From an uncultured Prevotellaceae bacterium (GTDB lineage Bacteria > Bacteroidota > Bacteroidia > Bacteroidales > Bacteroidaceae), in contig CAMKSE010000001.1 of NCBI GenBank assembly GCA_946415365.1, positions 248,001 to 312,000 on the forward strand: a stretch of 64,000 nt of DNA, given 5' to 3'. The notes beneath the pieces are model-generated. The model saw only the letters and a program-made list of their open reading frames with translations, ran no database searches and was not told the DNA's origin. The stretch's first letter is position 1, and every line of letters starts with the position of its first letter. Below are positions 25,001 through 32,411 of the stretch, in pieces. The translations under genes were made by a program, and so were the position numbers.

Positions 25001-25925
25001 GCTACATCTAACCAAAGAATACCTACAGCTTCATGGCGGAAACATTACCGTCAACAGCAAGCTTGGTGAGGGCACCACTTTCACAGCCTTTCTGCCTACA
25101 AACATAAAGATGAAGGAGCAACCCCTGCCTGCCGAGCCTCATCAGCAGGCAGAAGGACCAGAGACCGAATCCCGTAAGGCCAATCTGCTCATTGTTGACG
25201 ACAACGACGAGTTCCGTCAGTTCCTGTGCGGCGAACTGGCAGAGCAATACAACATCCATCAGGCAGCCAATGGCGAGGAGGCGCTCACCATAATTGCCGA
25301 GCAGGATATCGACCTGATGGTATCCGACGTGATGATGCCCGCTATGAATGGAATGACGCTCTGCCGCCGTATCAAGCAAGACGTCAACACATCCCACGTG
25401 ATGGTCATCTTGCTGACAGCCCGCACAGCCGAAGAAAGCAAGATAGAGGGATTACGGGCTGGAGCCGACGACTACCTATCAAAGCCGTTCAACATGGAGA
25501 TGCTGCAACTGCGTATCAGCCATCTGCTGGAATTGCGCCGCCAGCGCAATCAGGATTTCCTGAAAGGCGAGAATGTCGAAGTCGAGGCTGTAGCACTCAA
25601 TGAGATCGACCAGAAATTCCTTCGTAGTGCCGTCGAGGCAATAGAGCGTCATCTCAGCAACGAAGAGTACGACATCGATGCCTTGGCGGCCGATGTCTGT
25701 ATGAGTCGCTCCACCCTCTACCGTAAGCTTCATTCACTGACAGGTCAGAAACCTAGTTTATTCATTCGGGCTATACGCCTCAAGCATGCCGCCCGCATGA
25801 TAAAGGAAGGCAGCTACAACCTCACAGAGATATCCACGCTTTGCGGATTCTCCTCACCGAGTTATTTCAGCCGCTGTTTCAAAGCCCAATACGGCATACC
25901 ACCTGGTAGTTACTGTTCTTCATAA
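22029..25925 (+). CDS. Hybrid two-component system sensor/regulator (HTCS)
   Basis: This 1298-residue inner-membrane regulator combines all parts of a two-component system. A signal peptide is followed by a periplasmic beta-propeller of Reg_prop repeats (IYQDREGFIWYGTRGGGL, IMQDSRGRIWVTQWNGG), a Y_Y_Y domain (about 680-745) and a membrane segment (SWWAYLLYLLTAVLLMGS). Then come a HisKA domain with H801 in FTNISHELRTPL, an HATPase domain (NLLSNAFKFTPAGG, GTGIGLHL), a receiver with D1100 in VSDVMMP, and a C-terminal AraC-type HTH. It should bind an oligosaccharide in the periplasm and activate the divergent susC operon. Length and motifs are normal. Confidence 0.95.
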   Translation: MQLKTILLLIISLSLSHPSKGWLANEYVLTELPTQQQLPVANVHCIYQDREGFIWYGTRGGGLCRDNGYHIDVFRSDRNHPDLIGASNDITSLAGDFHNHILFSTKEGLYMLDKNDYTIHVVDQQLAGKSAGPILVASDSTVWVCSSKQVYHYDQHLHLMATIPSKWKGQDAWASRIMQDSRGRIWVTQWNGGVVMYNRAARRFEEQYWEESIPPADLVEDPTGHGFWIGTWGKGIMHYDPDHRRATTFPSTYGDANTSLTIHLVGDTSSPRLWASTMYGLRAYDIIDGSLHPVSLGGILPEGMSVIDNTAFDNNGNLWVSGFSPHTFILSHPDTSIMKADLSSVRKQLHNRPFIRNTVKEGENIWLGQDREPIALYLPKAGTIVFDKNVSTISRPSVTDFCKRQDGQGIWGKEQNQLYYLWYDGHTVQSRVETKARGNINCILDVGDGEVYIGHQEGIDIYHTTAKMISSLPISAKQVVAILKARDGNLYYASDENHLTCYNPRQGKRMILVKSEITDLAEDSKGCIWASTRHGDLLCYHPETGKTTIDGKGSNTNGDNIKHIAIDAKGHLWLLSDQMVKEYNPRSGAYRIFRSSDKAIQMDCFHHVKAEGDHVTIDGAGGILYIQPSANIDQLSSGASPIVTSVTIDGIRRIIGMNSKQLDIRHDAVNIEIQFSTLNYLHADKVSYAYRLSSIDTQWHYLPQGVNKATFVLLPKGNYTLELMATDEYGCWGQSVHALQLHRLPAWYESWWAYLLYLLTAVLLMGSITRYYLRRQKEKQQHQMDVQLTEMKLRFFTNISHELRTPLTLILTPLESMVRKIDRWQQEDQEETHLTFISNQLMMIQRNAQRLLSLVNNLLDFRKLEMGQQKLELTNGDIFEFVRTVCETFRPISTEKGIGLGYAIPNEQLYINFDSRKLQHILYNLLSNAFKFTPAGGQIAVSIAKTDTEWLSITVKDTGCGIPSRDLPHIFDRYYQSKNTADPSVTGTGIGLHLTKEYLQLHGGNITVNSKLGEGTTFTAFLPTNIKMKEQPLPAEPHQQAEGPETESRKANLLIVDDNDEFRQFLCGELAEQYNIHQAANGEEALTIIAEQDIDLMVSDVMMPAMNGMTLCRRIKQDVNTSHVMVILLTARTAEESKIEGLRAGADDYLSKPFNMEMLQLRISHLLELRRQRNQDFLKGENVEVEAVALNEIDQKFLRSAVEAIERHLSNEEYDIDALAADVCMSRSTLYRKLHSLTGQKPSLFIRAIRLKHAARMIKEGSYNLTEISTLCGFSSPSYFSRCFKAQYGIPPGSYCSS

Positions 25926-26002
25926 TAGCAATAATTACACATTAGTAATGTAAAATGATTTCCGTTTTGCATGCAATCAAAGGATCAAGAGCACCCGAGT
26001 TC

Positions 26003-26054
26003 CGTCCCAAAATCGTCCCAAAAATATGTAAAGAAATAAGAAAATCTTGGGACG
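26003..26054. repeat. CGTCCCAAAA repeats near tRNA-Pro
   Basis: CGTCCCAAAA occurs at 26003-26012 and 26014-26023, and the inverse TTGGGACG at 26047-26054, making an inverted pair with the second copy. It sits just downstream (3' side) of tRNA-Pro. This pattern resembles a recombinase core or attachment-site scar, but no element is present. Confidence 0.45.
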
Positions 26055-26067
26055 CAAGCACAAAAAA

Positions 26068-26094
26068 GCCGCTAACTTATTGAAAGTCAGCGGC
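26068..26094 (-). terminator. Terminator of tRNA-Pro
   Basis: Read on the minus strand, GCCGCTGAC pairs with GTTAGCGGC (one mismatch), followed by TTTTTT. It lies 18 bp past the tRNA 3' end. Confidence 0.75.
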
Positions 26095-26111
26095 AAATTT
26101 TTATAGGGTGG

Positions 26112-26184
26112 TCGAGGTGACAGGACTCGAACCTGCGACAGCCTGGTCCCAAACCAGGAACGCTACCAACTGCGCTACACCTCG
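26112..26184 (-). tRNA. tRNA-Pro (anticodon UGG)
   Basis: On the minus strand the acceptor stem is CGAGGTG/CACCTCG with discriminator A. The D-arm is GCGCAGTTGGTAGCG. The anticodon stem-loop CCTGGTTTGGGACCAGG has the TGG anticodon, and the T-arm contains GGTTCGAGTCC. No CCA is encoded. A -7 box TACCTTTG lies at 26205-26198. Confidence 0.95.
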
Positions 26185-26197
26185 ATTTTTGCGGGTG

Positions 26198-26205
26198 CAA
26201 AGGTA
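26198..26205 (-). promoter_or_regulatory. -7 box of tRNA-Pro
   Basis: TACCTTTG on the minus strand, 14 bp upstream of the tRNA 5' end. Confidence 0.7.
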
Positions 26206-26214
26206 CAAATAATT

Positions 26215-26302
26215 ATTGAAAATTGAAAATTGAGAATTGAAAAATTGTCTGTCGCCAGCAAATATTTAACTTTCTTAAACTTTCAATGTTCAATCTTCAA
26301 TC
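26215..26302. repeat. Inverted pair of 7-bp repeat arrays
   Basis: Four tandem heptamers (ATTGAAA, ATTGAAA, ATTGAGA, ATTGAAA) occupy 26215-26242. Three heptamers of the complementary type (TTCAATG, TTCAATC, TTCAATC) occupy 26282-26302 and end next to the stop codon of the serine palmitoyltransferase gene. The arrays can pair across a 39-nt centre to form a hairpin. Confidence 0.75.
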
Positions 26303-27490
26303 TCATTTGATAATTCCTTGCTCGACGAAGATTTTCTTCAAGGCAACCACCGAACGGTCAACCTGCTCCTTGGTGTGAGTAGCCATCAGAGCGTAGCGCA
26401 CGAGTGTGTCCTGAGGCGCACAAGCAGGCGGGATGACGGGGTTGATGAACACGCCGGCCTTGAAGGCGAGAGCCGTCACGAGGAACGTCTTGTCCACGTC
26501 GCGCACATAGAGCGGGATGATGGGACTCTCTGTGTCGCCAATCTCGAAGCCCTCCTCACGGAAACGCTTCAGGGCATAGTTGGTGACATCCCAAAGAGCC
26601 TGGATACGCTCAGGCTCCTGCTGGATAATGTGCAGGGCCTCCATAGCGGCAGCGGTGGCTGCGGGCGTATTCGAAGCAGAGAAGATATATGTACGGCAGG
26701 TGTGGCGCAGGAAGTTGATCGTGTCCCAGTCGGAGGCGATGAAACCGCCGATCGAGGCGAGCGACTTGGAGAATGTACCCATGATGAGATCCACCTCGTC
26801 GGTGAGTCCGAAATGATCGCAGACTCCCCTACCCTGACGGCCGAAGACACCGATACCGTGGGCCTCGTCGACCATGATGGAGCAGTTGTATTTATGCTTC
26901 AACTCAACAATCTCAGGCAGCTTGGCGAGGTCGCCCTCCATAGAGAACACACCGTCGACGACGATGAGCTTGATGGCCTCCTGAGGCAGTTTCTGAAGCA
27001 CGCGCTCCAGGTCTTCCATATCGTTGTGCTTGTAATGCAGCTGCTTGGCAAACGACAGACGTCGGCCATCAACAATAGATGCATGGTCGCGGTCGTCACA
27101 GATGATGTAGTCGTCCTTACCGACCACCATTGCCAGAACACCCTGGTTTACTGAGAAGCCCGTGGAGAAGCAGAGACAGTCGTCCTTGCCGATGAACTCG
27201 GCAATCTCCTTTTCCAACTTCACGTGAAGATCCAGCGTGCCATTGAGGAAGCGGCTGCCGGCACAACCTGAGCCGTACTTGTCGAGGGCTGCCTTGGCGG
27301 CATCGATGATGCGCTGGTCGCCCGTCAGACCCGTATAGGCGTTTGAGCCGAACATCAGCACCTTGTGTCCGCCCATTTCAACTTCGGTACCCTGCTTGCC
27401 TTCTATGGCACGAAAGTAGGGGTACACATCAGCCTCCATGAACTTCTGTGGCTCACGATAGTGCTTATATTTCTCTTGTAATTGTCCCAT
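26303..27490 (-). CDS. spt: Serine palmitoyltransferase-like alpha-oxoamine synthase
   Basis: This 395-residue PLP enzyme belongs to the alpha-oxoamine synthase family (SPT, KBL, BioF). Features include FGSNAYTGLTGDQR, GSGCAGSRFLNGT, the DEAHGIGVFGRQGRG block and the PLP lysine in IMGTFSKSLASIGG. In Bacteroidales the close homologue makes 3-ketosphinganine from serine and palmitoyl-CoA, the first step of sphingolipid synthesis. The divergent neighbour is a sphingosine/diacylglycerol kinase-like enzyme, which favours SPT over KBL or BioF. The promoter -7 box TAATTTTG is at 27536-27529. Confidence 0.8.
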   Translation of the reverse strand: MGQLQEKYKHYREPQKFMEADVYPYFRAIEGKQGTEVEMGGHKVLMFGSNAYTGLTGDQRIIDAAKAALDKYGSGCAGSRFLNGTLDLHVKLEKEIAEFIGKDDCLCFSTGFSVNQGVLAMVVGKDDYIICDDRDHASIVDGRRLSFAKQLHYKHNDMEDLERVLQKLPQEAIKLIVVDGVFSMEGDLAKLPEIVELKHKYNCSIMVDEAHGIGVFGRQGRGVCDHFGLTDEVDLIMGTFSKSLASIGGFIASDWDTINFLRHTCRTYIFSASNTPAATAAAMEALHIIQQEPERIQALWDVTNYALKRFREEGFEIGDTESPIIPLYVRDVDKTFLVTALAFKAGVFINPVIPPACAPQDTLVRYALMATHTKEQVDRSVVALKKIFVEQGIIK

Positions 27491-27649
27491 TCCGATGACA
27501 GGTAAAATGTTTTATTTATTTTGCGGTGCAAAATTACACATTTTTTTTCAAATCGTGCAAGTTTTTCTTAATAAATGTGCCTTTTTTGCAAATTTATTGT
27601 ATAACGGCATCATTTTTTCATCGTTTTTCGTACTTTTGCAGCATCAATT

Positions 27650-28684
27650 ATGAGTAAGAAAAAGATTGTATTCATTATAAATCCTATCTCGGGTACCCAC
27701 TCGAAGGATAAGATACCGGCTCTGATAGAGAGCGGGCTGGATCTTGAGCGCTTCGACTACGAGATACGATTCACGGAGTATGCCGGCCATGCCACGGAGA
27801 TCGCACATGACTGCGCCAAACACGGGATTGACTCGTGCGTGGCGGTGGGTGGCGACGGCACGGTGAACGAGGTGGCTCGCGCCCTGACTCATAGCCAGAC
27901 AGCCCTCGGTATCATCCCCTGTGGCTCGGGCAACGGGCTGGCAAGGCATCTATGTATTCCCGTCGACGTGAAAAAGGCCATCAAAATCATCAATGCCGAC
28001 AACGTGGAGACGTTCGACTACGGTGTGATCAACGACCTGCCATTCTTCTGCACCTGCGGAATGGGTTTTGATGCGTTCATATCGCTTAAATTCGCAGAGT
28101 CTGGCAAGCGCGGCCCGATCACCTACGTGGAGAATGTGCTGAAAGAAGGCCTGAAATACAAGCCTGAGACCTACGAGGTGGTAGCCGACGATGGGGCTCA
28201 CCGTTACAAGGCTTTTCTCATAGCCTGCGCCAACGCCTCACAATACGGCAACAACGCCTACATCGCACCTGGGGCAACGATGAAGGACGGCGAGATGGAC
28301 GTGATTATCATGGAGCCTTTCGATACATTCGAGGCTCCGCAGATAGCCGCCGACCTGTTTATGAAAACGCTGACGAGCCACTCGAAGATCAAGACCTTCC
28401 GCACGAAGCATCTGCATATACACCGCAAGGAGCCGGGAGCCATACACTACGACGGCGACCCCATCATGACCGATGCCGACATCGACGTACACATCGAGCA
28501 TGAGGGCATACGCATACTGACAGACCCCGATATGATTGAAGATCCAGGACAGCCCAACTTCTTGCTCAACGCCTTCAGCGACTTCTTTAATAATATAAAT
28601 AATGTACGCGAGGACATTGAGAAGCGAGGTCACAGGATACAGATCATCAGCAAGCTGATGCTCCGTAGGCTCACGAAACTTTAG
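27650..28684 (+). CDS. Diacylglycerol/sphingosine kinase-family lipid kinase
   Basis: This 344-residue protein has the DAGK catalytic fold. NPISGTHSKDKIP opens it, the nucleotide-binding VAVGGDGTVNEVARAL is near 65, IIPCGSGNGLARHL follows, and the C-terminal lobe ends in a QPNFLLNAF tail. It should phosphorylate a lipid hydroxyl, either diacylglycerol or a sphingoid base. Divergence from the SPT-like gene (159 bp apart, both with -7 boxes) suggests sphingolipid metabolism. A -7 box TACTTTTG is at 27631-27638. The cysteine-rich small gene starts 8 bp after the stop. Confidence 0.85.
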   Translation: MSKKKIVFIINPISGTHSKDKIPALIESGLDLERFDYEIRFTEYAGHATEIAHDCAKHGIDSCVAVGGDGTVNEVARALTHSQTALGIIPCGSGNGLARHLCIPVDVKKAIKIINADNVETFDYGVINDLPFFCTCGMGFDAFISLKFAESGKRGPITYVENVLKEGLKYKPETYEVVADDGAHRYKAFLIACANASQYGNNAYIAPGATMKDGEMDVIIMEPFDTFEAPQIAADLFMKTLTSHSKIKTFRTKHLHIHRKEPGAIHYDGDPIMTDADIDVHIEHEGIRILTDPDMIEDPGQPNFLLNAFSDFFNNINNVREDIEKRGHRIQIISKLMLRRLTKL

Positions 28685-28692
28685 CCGCAAAT

Positions 28693-28869
28693 ATGCAGAC
28701 CGTTGCTGTGATTATCATCGTTGCCTTGGCCGCAGGCTTCGCTTCGTGGCGAGTCTATCGGACTTTCCTACGCAAGAATGACCCTTGCGAAGGATGCAGC
28801 GGATGTGACCTGAAACGGCAGATATGCGAGAAAAAACAGGAAAAAGCGTGTTGCTGTCATAAAAACTGA
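28693..28869 (+). CDS. Small Cys-rich membrane protein (FeoB-associated type)
   Basis: This 58-residue protein has one N-terminal membrane helix (VAVIIIVALAAGFASW) and a cytoplasmic tail with CEGCSGC, a further single Cys and a CCCH ending. It resembles the FeoB-associated Cys-rich membrane proteins of Bacteroidota. No feoAB is nearby. It follows the lipid kinase by 8 bp and is probably co-transcribed, so its usual iron-transport association does not explain this context. Confidence 0.7.
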   Translation: MQTVAVIIIVALAAGFASWRVYRTFLRKNDPCEGCSGCDLKRQICEKKQEKACCCHKN

Positions 28870-28877
28870 GAAAAAAG

Positions 28878-28909
28878 TTTGGCGGTATCGATAATTATGC
28901 TTACCTTTG
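28878..28909 (+). promoter_or_regulatory. Promoter of tRNA-Cys
   Basis: TTTG at 28878-28881 and TACCTTTG at 28902-28909 are separated by 20 bp, an ideal Bacteroidales promoter. The tRNA starts 15 bp after the -7 box. Confidence 0.8.
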
Positions 28910-28924
28910 CACCCGCAATCGAAA

Positions 28925-28996
28925 GGTGCCTTGGATGAGTGGCTTAGTCAACGGTCTGCAAAACCGTCTACGGCGGTTCGAATCCGCCAGGCACCT
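28925..28996 (+). tRNA. tRNA-Cys (anticodon GCA)
   Basis: The acceptor stem is GGTGCCT/AGGCACC with discriminator T (U), the typical Cys identity base. The anticodon arm CGGTCTGCAAAACCG carries GCA and the T-arm holds GGTTCGAATCC. No CCA is encoded. Confidence 0.95.
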
Positions 28997-29002
28997 CAAA
29001 GC

Positions 29003-29036
29003 AAAAGAGGATGTGACAATCACATCCTCTTTTTTT
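29003..29036. terminator. Bidirectional terminator, tRNA-Cys / DUF1232 gene
   Basis: AAAGAGGATGTGA and TCACATCCTCTTT form a 13-bp stem with a 3-nt loop, with T-residues following on the plus strand and A-residues preceding it. It serves the tRNA and the convergent DUF1232 operon. Confidence 0.85.
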
Positions 29037-29076
29037 ATCGTATTTACGGCTCAGTCCGAAAATATCCTCGTGATCG

Positions 29077-29475
29077 TTATTCTTCTTCGTTGAAAAGATT
29101 CTGAATCTCATTTATCTCCTCTTCGTCGAACCACTTCGACAACTTCTCACGTGCCTGGGCGATAATCTCAGGATCAATGCCCGTCCACACACGCTTCAGC
29201 ACATAGAGCAACACGGCGAGGTCGTCGGTGAGTCCGGCGATGGGGATGGCATCGGGAATCACGTCAATAGGGCTGATCATATAGCCCAGCGCTCCGATGA
29301 TGATGGCCTTGTCGGCCTTGCTCACCTTGTCGCTCTGGAGTGTATAGTACAGGATTAGTGCGGCATAGACGAGTTTGGAGCCAGCTCGCTTGGCTATACG
29401 GGAGATCTTCTCAGCAAATTCTGACTGCGAGAATTTGTTGGCGTAACTCATAAAATCGGGTAATTCCATTTTCAT
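29077..29475 (-). CDS. YkvA-like membrane protein (DUF1232)
   Basis: This 132-residue protein has the DUF1232 signature in YMISPIDVIPDAIPIAGLTD, flanked by hydrophobic helices, with charged ends. The family is widespread and of unknown function; it is probably a small integral membrane protein. It lies 13 bp downstream of the DUF1460 gene as the last gene of a three-gene operon. Starts at codon 1 or 3 are both possible. Confidence 0.8.
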   Translation of the reverse strand: MKMELPDFMSYANKFSQSEFAEKISRIAKRAGSKLVYAALILYYTLQSDKVSKADKAIIIGALGYMISPIDVIPDAIPIAGLTDDLAVLLYVLKRVWTGIDPEIIAQAREKLSKWFDEEEINEIQNLFNEEE

Positions 29476-29488
29476 ATCCAGTAAAGTA

Positions 29489-30358
29489 TTATTTGTTGAT
29501 TCTAATGATTCTGATTCCAGTGTGAGAGGCGTGTTGGCTGAGATACTGGCCGAGTGTCATCGGCTCCTCAACCACCTTCTTGTGCAGTTGCGAGGCGTTA
29601 AGCAGATGAAGACCGTCTTTGCGCCACACGGCAAAACCCAGATGGGCGATGTCGAGACCGGCTTTCTTGCAGGTAATGGCAATAATGTCGCCATCTTTCA
29701 CGGCCTCGCGCATGGCCTTCGTATTGAGGACCTTTGACTTGGGGATAAAGCGGAACTTCATGCCCGTGATCCGATTCTCCATAGCCTTGATCTCCGGCAC
29801 GTACTCCGGATGGCGCTTCAGGGCCTTGTAGCTATCGGGGTGCTGACTCATATATCCCACGTTAACCGTCTGTACAGCGGTAAAGGGGGGATTGGGCTTC
29901 TGTATCTCGCTGACGATGCCTGCCTTTGAGTTTGAGACAATCCAGTCAGTAAAGTAATGAATGCGTGATGGGTAGCGGTCGATGACGCCATTGTGATATC
30001 GCATCGCCTGAAGCCTCTTGCAAAAAGCCGCAAAAGTGTATTCGCCTGCCTTGGCACAAAGGGTAAGAGCCGTGACGGTTTCAACCAGCGTGGTGCAGTC
30101 GAGTTGGCGTGTGTTTACCACCAGACGCTCAGCACCATCTTTTTCGAGGGTATGGGCAACGTATGGCCTGTCGATGAACTTACGGGCAAAGAAGAGTGGG
30201 AAGTTCGTGGAGCGTGGCTGCTGGCGGACCTCGCTGAGCAGGCGACACACAGTGATGCTGTCGGCCTTCTCATAGACCGCCCCACTCGCCTGCCTTGCCT
30301 TCATCGTCAAGCAGCAAAGCATCGCCACAACCGTTACTATTAATCCCTTACTATTCAT
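29489..30358 (-). CDS. DUF1460 muropeptide amidase-like protein
   Basis: This protein of about 289 residues has a signal peptide (MNSKGLIVTVVAMLCCLTM) and the DUF1460 fold, a papain-like cysteine peptidase family that includes N-acetylmuramoyl-L-alanine amidases. The likely nucleophile is the Cys of RQLDCTTLVETVTAL, and the His is in DIAHLGFAVW. I start it at 30358, where TGATG overlaps the oxidoreductase stop, because a signal peptide begins there. The longer frame to 30427 lies within the upstream gene. It would act on peptidoglycan fragments in the periplasm. Confidence 0.8.
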   Translation of the reverse strand: MNSKGLIVTVVAMLCCLTMKARQASGAVYEKADSITVCRLLSEVRQQPRSTNFPLFFARKFIDRPYVAHTLEKDGAERLVVNTRQLDCTTLVETVTALTLCAKAGEYTFAAFCKRLQAMRYHNGVIDRYPSRIHYFTDWIVSNSKAGIVSEIQKPNPPFTAVQTVNVGYMSQHPDSYKALKRHPEYVPEIKAMENRITGMKFRFIPKSKVLNTKAMREAVKDGDIIAITCKKAGLDIAHLGFAVWRKDGLHLLNASQLHKKVVEEPMTLGQYLSQHASHTGIRIIRINK

Positions 30359-31350
30359 CAAAACTTTCCAAGTATTCTGTCCATCGCCCAGTTCACAGGC
30401 GTTGCCGACACACTCGTACAAGTGCACACGGCCAAGCCCTGCAAGTCTTCTATCACATTCTTGATCAGCGGGTACTGCACATACGGCGGATTAGGTACCA
30501 TGATACTCTCATCGCCATCGCTGGTCTGAAGACGGATGGGGTTATAATCAAACACAGAGAAACTGACCTGTCCCTCGGTGCCGATAATCTCTATACAGTC
30601 CTCACGGGCACTCTCATGGGCCACATAGCACCACGAGCCGCTGCCAGGCACACCACTCTCAAAACGGAAGCACGCACTCACGGAGTCCTCAGCATCGTAG
30701 AGGCCTCCACGATTGGCACGTATGCCACGGGCCTCAAGGATGACGCCGAACATATCCTGTAACAGATCGAGCTGATGGGGAGCCATATCGTAGAAGTAAC
30801 CGCCTCCGGCAATTTCCGGCTGAAGTCTCCAAGGCAGAGGCGTATGGTTACGGATGGCCTCGGCATCGGCAGTCCGAAGAGACTCTGTATAGCGTATCTG
30901 CACATTGAGTATCTTACCTATCCTGCCACTGCTCACAATATCCTTAACCTTCTGGAAATAGGGCAGATAGCGTCGATAATAGGCCACGAAGCAGGGGATG
31001 CCTGTCTGCTCAGAGATACGGTTGATACGGGCACAGTCGTCGTAACTTGCCGCCAAGGGTTTCTCCACATATACTGGCTTACCAGCCTTCATAGACATGA
31101 TGGCATAAGTGGCATGACTGGAGGGAGGTGTAGCCACATAGATGGCATTCACGTCAGGATCATCAATCAGTTCCTGAGCATCGGTGTACCATTTCTTGAT
31201 ACCATGGGTGACTGCATAGGTGCGTGCGCGACGTTCCGTGCGGCTCATGACTGCCACCACACTCGACCCTTCCACTTCGCTGAAGGCAGGACCGCTTTTC
31301 TTCTCCGTCACCTCACCGCAACCGATGAATCCCCATCGTAATATCTTCAT
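30358..31350 (-). CDS. Gfo/Idh/MocA-family oxidoreductase
   Basis: This 330-residue NAD(P)-dependent enzyme has the N-terminal Rossmann motif WGFIGCGEVTE and the family motif VYVEKPLAASYDDC. The second domain contains IAGGGYFYDMAPHQLDLL, where the histidine of the DxxxH-type catalytic motif lies. It probably oxidises or reduces a sugar or inositol-like ring; the substrate cannot be told. A promoter -7 box TATCTTTG is at 31388-31381. It is translationally coupled to the DUF1460 amidase. Confidence 0.85.
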   Translation of the reverse strand: MKILRWGFIGCGEVTEKKSGPAFSEVEGSSVVAVMSRTERRARTYAVTHGIKKWYTDAQELIDDPDVNAIYVATPPSSHATYAIMSMKAGKPVYVEKPLAASYDDCARINRISEQTGIPCFVAYYRRYLPYFQKVKDIVSSGRIGKILNVQIRYTESLRTADAEAIRNHTPLPWRLQPEIAGGGYFYDMAPHQLDLLQDMFGVILEARGIRANRGGLYDAEDSVSACFRFESGVPGSGSWCYVAHESAREDCIEIIGTEGQVSFSVFDYNPIRLQTSDGDESIMVPNPPYVQYPLIKNVIEDLQGLAVCTCTSVSATPVNWAMDRILGKF

Positions 31351-31380
31351 GTGTGTGCGTTACCATTATATATTTGGGTG

Positions 31381-31388
31381 CAAAGATA
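31381..31388 (-). promoter_or_regulatory. -7 box of the oxidoreductase operon
   Basis: TATCTTTG on the minus strand, 31 bp upstream of the ATG at 31350. Confidence 0.65.
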
Positions 31389-31401
31389 CAAATTATTTGA
31401 T

Positions 31402-31498
31402 AATTGCCAATTGACAATCGACAATTTTCAAACCGTTTTAATTTAATTAACGTACTCGGCTGTAAGAAAATCGTAAATCCTAAATCGTAAATCACAAA
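31402..31498. repeat. Two 7-bp repeat arrays between divergent promoters
   Basis: Heptamers AATTGCC, AATTGAC, AATCGAC and AATTTTC fill 31402-31429. TCGTAAA, TCCTAAA, TCGTAAA and TCACAAA fill 31471-31498, ending 7 bp before the -7 box at 31506. Each array has four units in exact 7-bp phase. Confidence 0.7.
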
Positions 31499-31505
31499 TT
31501 ATCAT

Positions 31506-31513
31506 TAACTTTG
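31506..31513 (+). promoter_or_regulatory. -7 box of the membrane protein-hisB unit
   Basis: TAACTTTG, 22 bp upstream of the ATG at 31536. The TCGTAAA array covers the -33 position. Confidence 0.6.
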
Positions 31514-31535
31514 CACGCAAAAAATTGAAAACTCT

Positions 31536-32411
31536 ATGGAAAAAGATCAAGACAGCATCCTCATGAAGGATCGAAGCGGGCGCGCATGTATCAGTGCAGG
31601 TTATCGGCTGTATATGTCAAATTTCAGACGAATCTTCCGTTATAGTTGGGTGGCAGCAGTCATTTTTGCCCTGACGGTCAGCATTGGCGGTACCATTATG
31701 ATTCTCCGTCCGATGCTAGCCCTGTTCTCCCTTCTGCTGATCATAATTGTAGAGGCACTCTTCGCCTCTTACGGCTTTTCCGTACTCAAGCAGCATCAGC
31801 AGACAGGTGCCATCAGCTTTGCTCCGCGCTGGTTCAACCTCGACGTACACATTTTCGTGCGCACGCTGAAGGCATGGCTTAACCTAATTGTCATCTACAT
31901 CGTAGTGGCTGGCATTGTGGCTGGCATTTCGGTTCTCGCAGTCAAATATCTCTCGACATATACTGCCATCGCATTCATCTGTCTCATGGGACTTCTGGCT
32001 TTTGTCATCCTATTGCCGCTGGCATATACTAACATGCGTTATGTATTGACCGATGGTGTAGGTTACTGGAAAAACCTGCGGGAACGATACGGCATCGGCT
32101 TCCGTCGCTGGGGATTCATCTTCCTCGTGGTCTTCGTCACCACCCTGCTCATTTCTGTCTTCAGCCTGTTTACGTCGCTGCCAGCCGTCATACTGACCAT
32201 CGCCAACCAGACAGCCACCATCGGCTATCTAACTGGCGATCCCCTTGGCATGCCCTCCTATATCGGATGGCTCGCGGCTGTGGTGTTCCTGCTAATAGGC
32301 TTCATACAGGCCTATGTCATGTTGTCGTTCCTATTCCCCATTTATTATATGTACGGCTCCATTGACGCACATGAGAGCGAACGTAAAGAATTTAACAATC
32401 CAAAAGCATGA
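31536..32411 (+). CDS. Integral membrane protein, about six helices, unknown function
   Basis: This 291-residue protein has about six hydrophobic helices, for example [54 protein letters not shown] and [17 protein letters not shown]. It starts with a charged cytoplasmic N-terminus and ends in a charged tail. I do not recognise a family. Its stop overlaps the hisB start by ATGA, so the two are translationally coupled, although nothing in the sequence links it to histidine synthesis. Confidence 0.75.
   Translation: MEKDQDSILMKDRSGRACISAGYRLYMSNFRRIFRYSWVAAVIFALTVSIGGTIMILRPMLALFSLLLIIIVEALFASYGFSVLKQHQQTGAISFAPRWFNLDVHIFVRTLKAWLNLIVIYIVVAGIVAGISVLAVKYLSTYTAIAFICLMGLLAFVILLPLAYTNMRYVLTDGVGYWKNLRERYGIGFRRWGFIFLVVFVTTLLISVFSLFTSLPAVILTIANQTATIGYLTGDPLGMPSYIGWLAAVVFLLIGFIQAYVMLSFLFPIYYMYGSIDAHESERKEFNNPKA

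Noticed and set aside
26303..27490. 2-amino-3-ketobutyrate CoA ligase (Kbl) or BioF instead of SPT
   Set aside because: Kbl is normally beside threonine dehydrogenase and BioF beside bio genes; neither is here, while a sphingosine-kinase-like gene is divergent. The distinction still rests on context and would need a tree.
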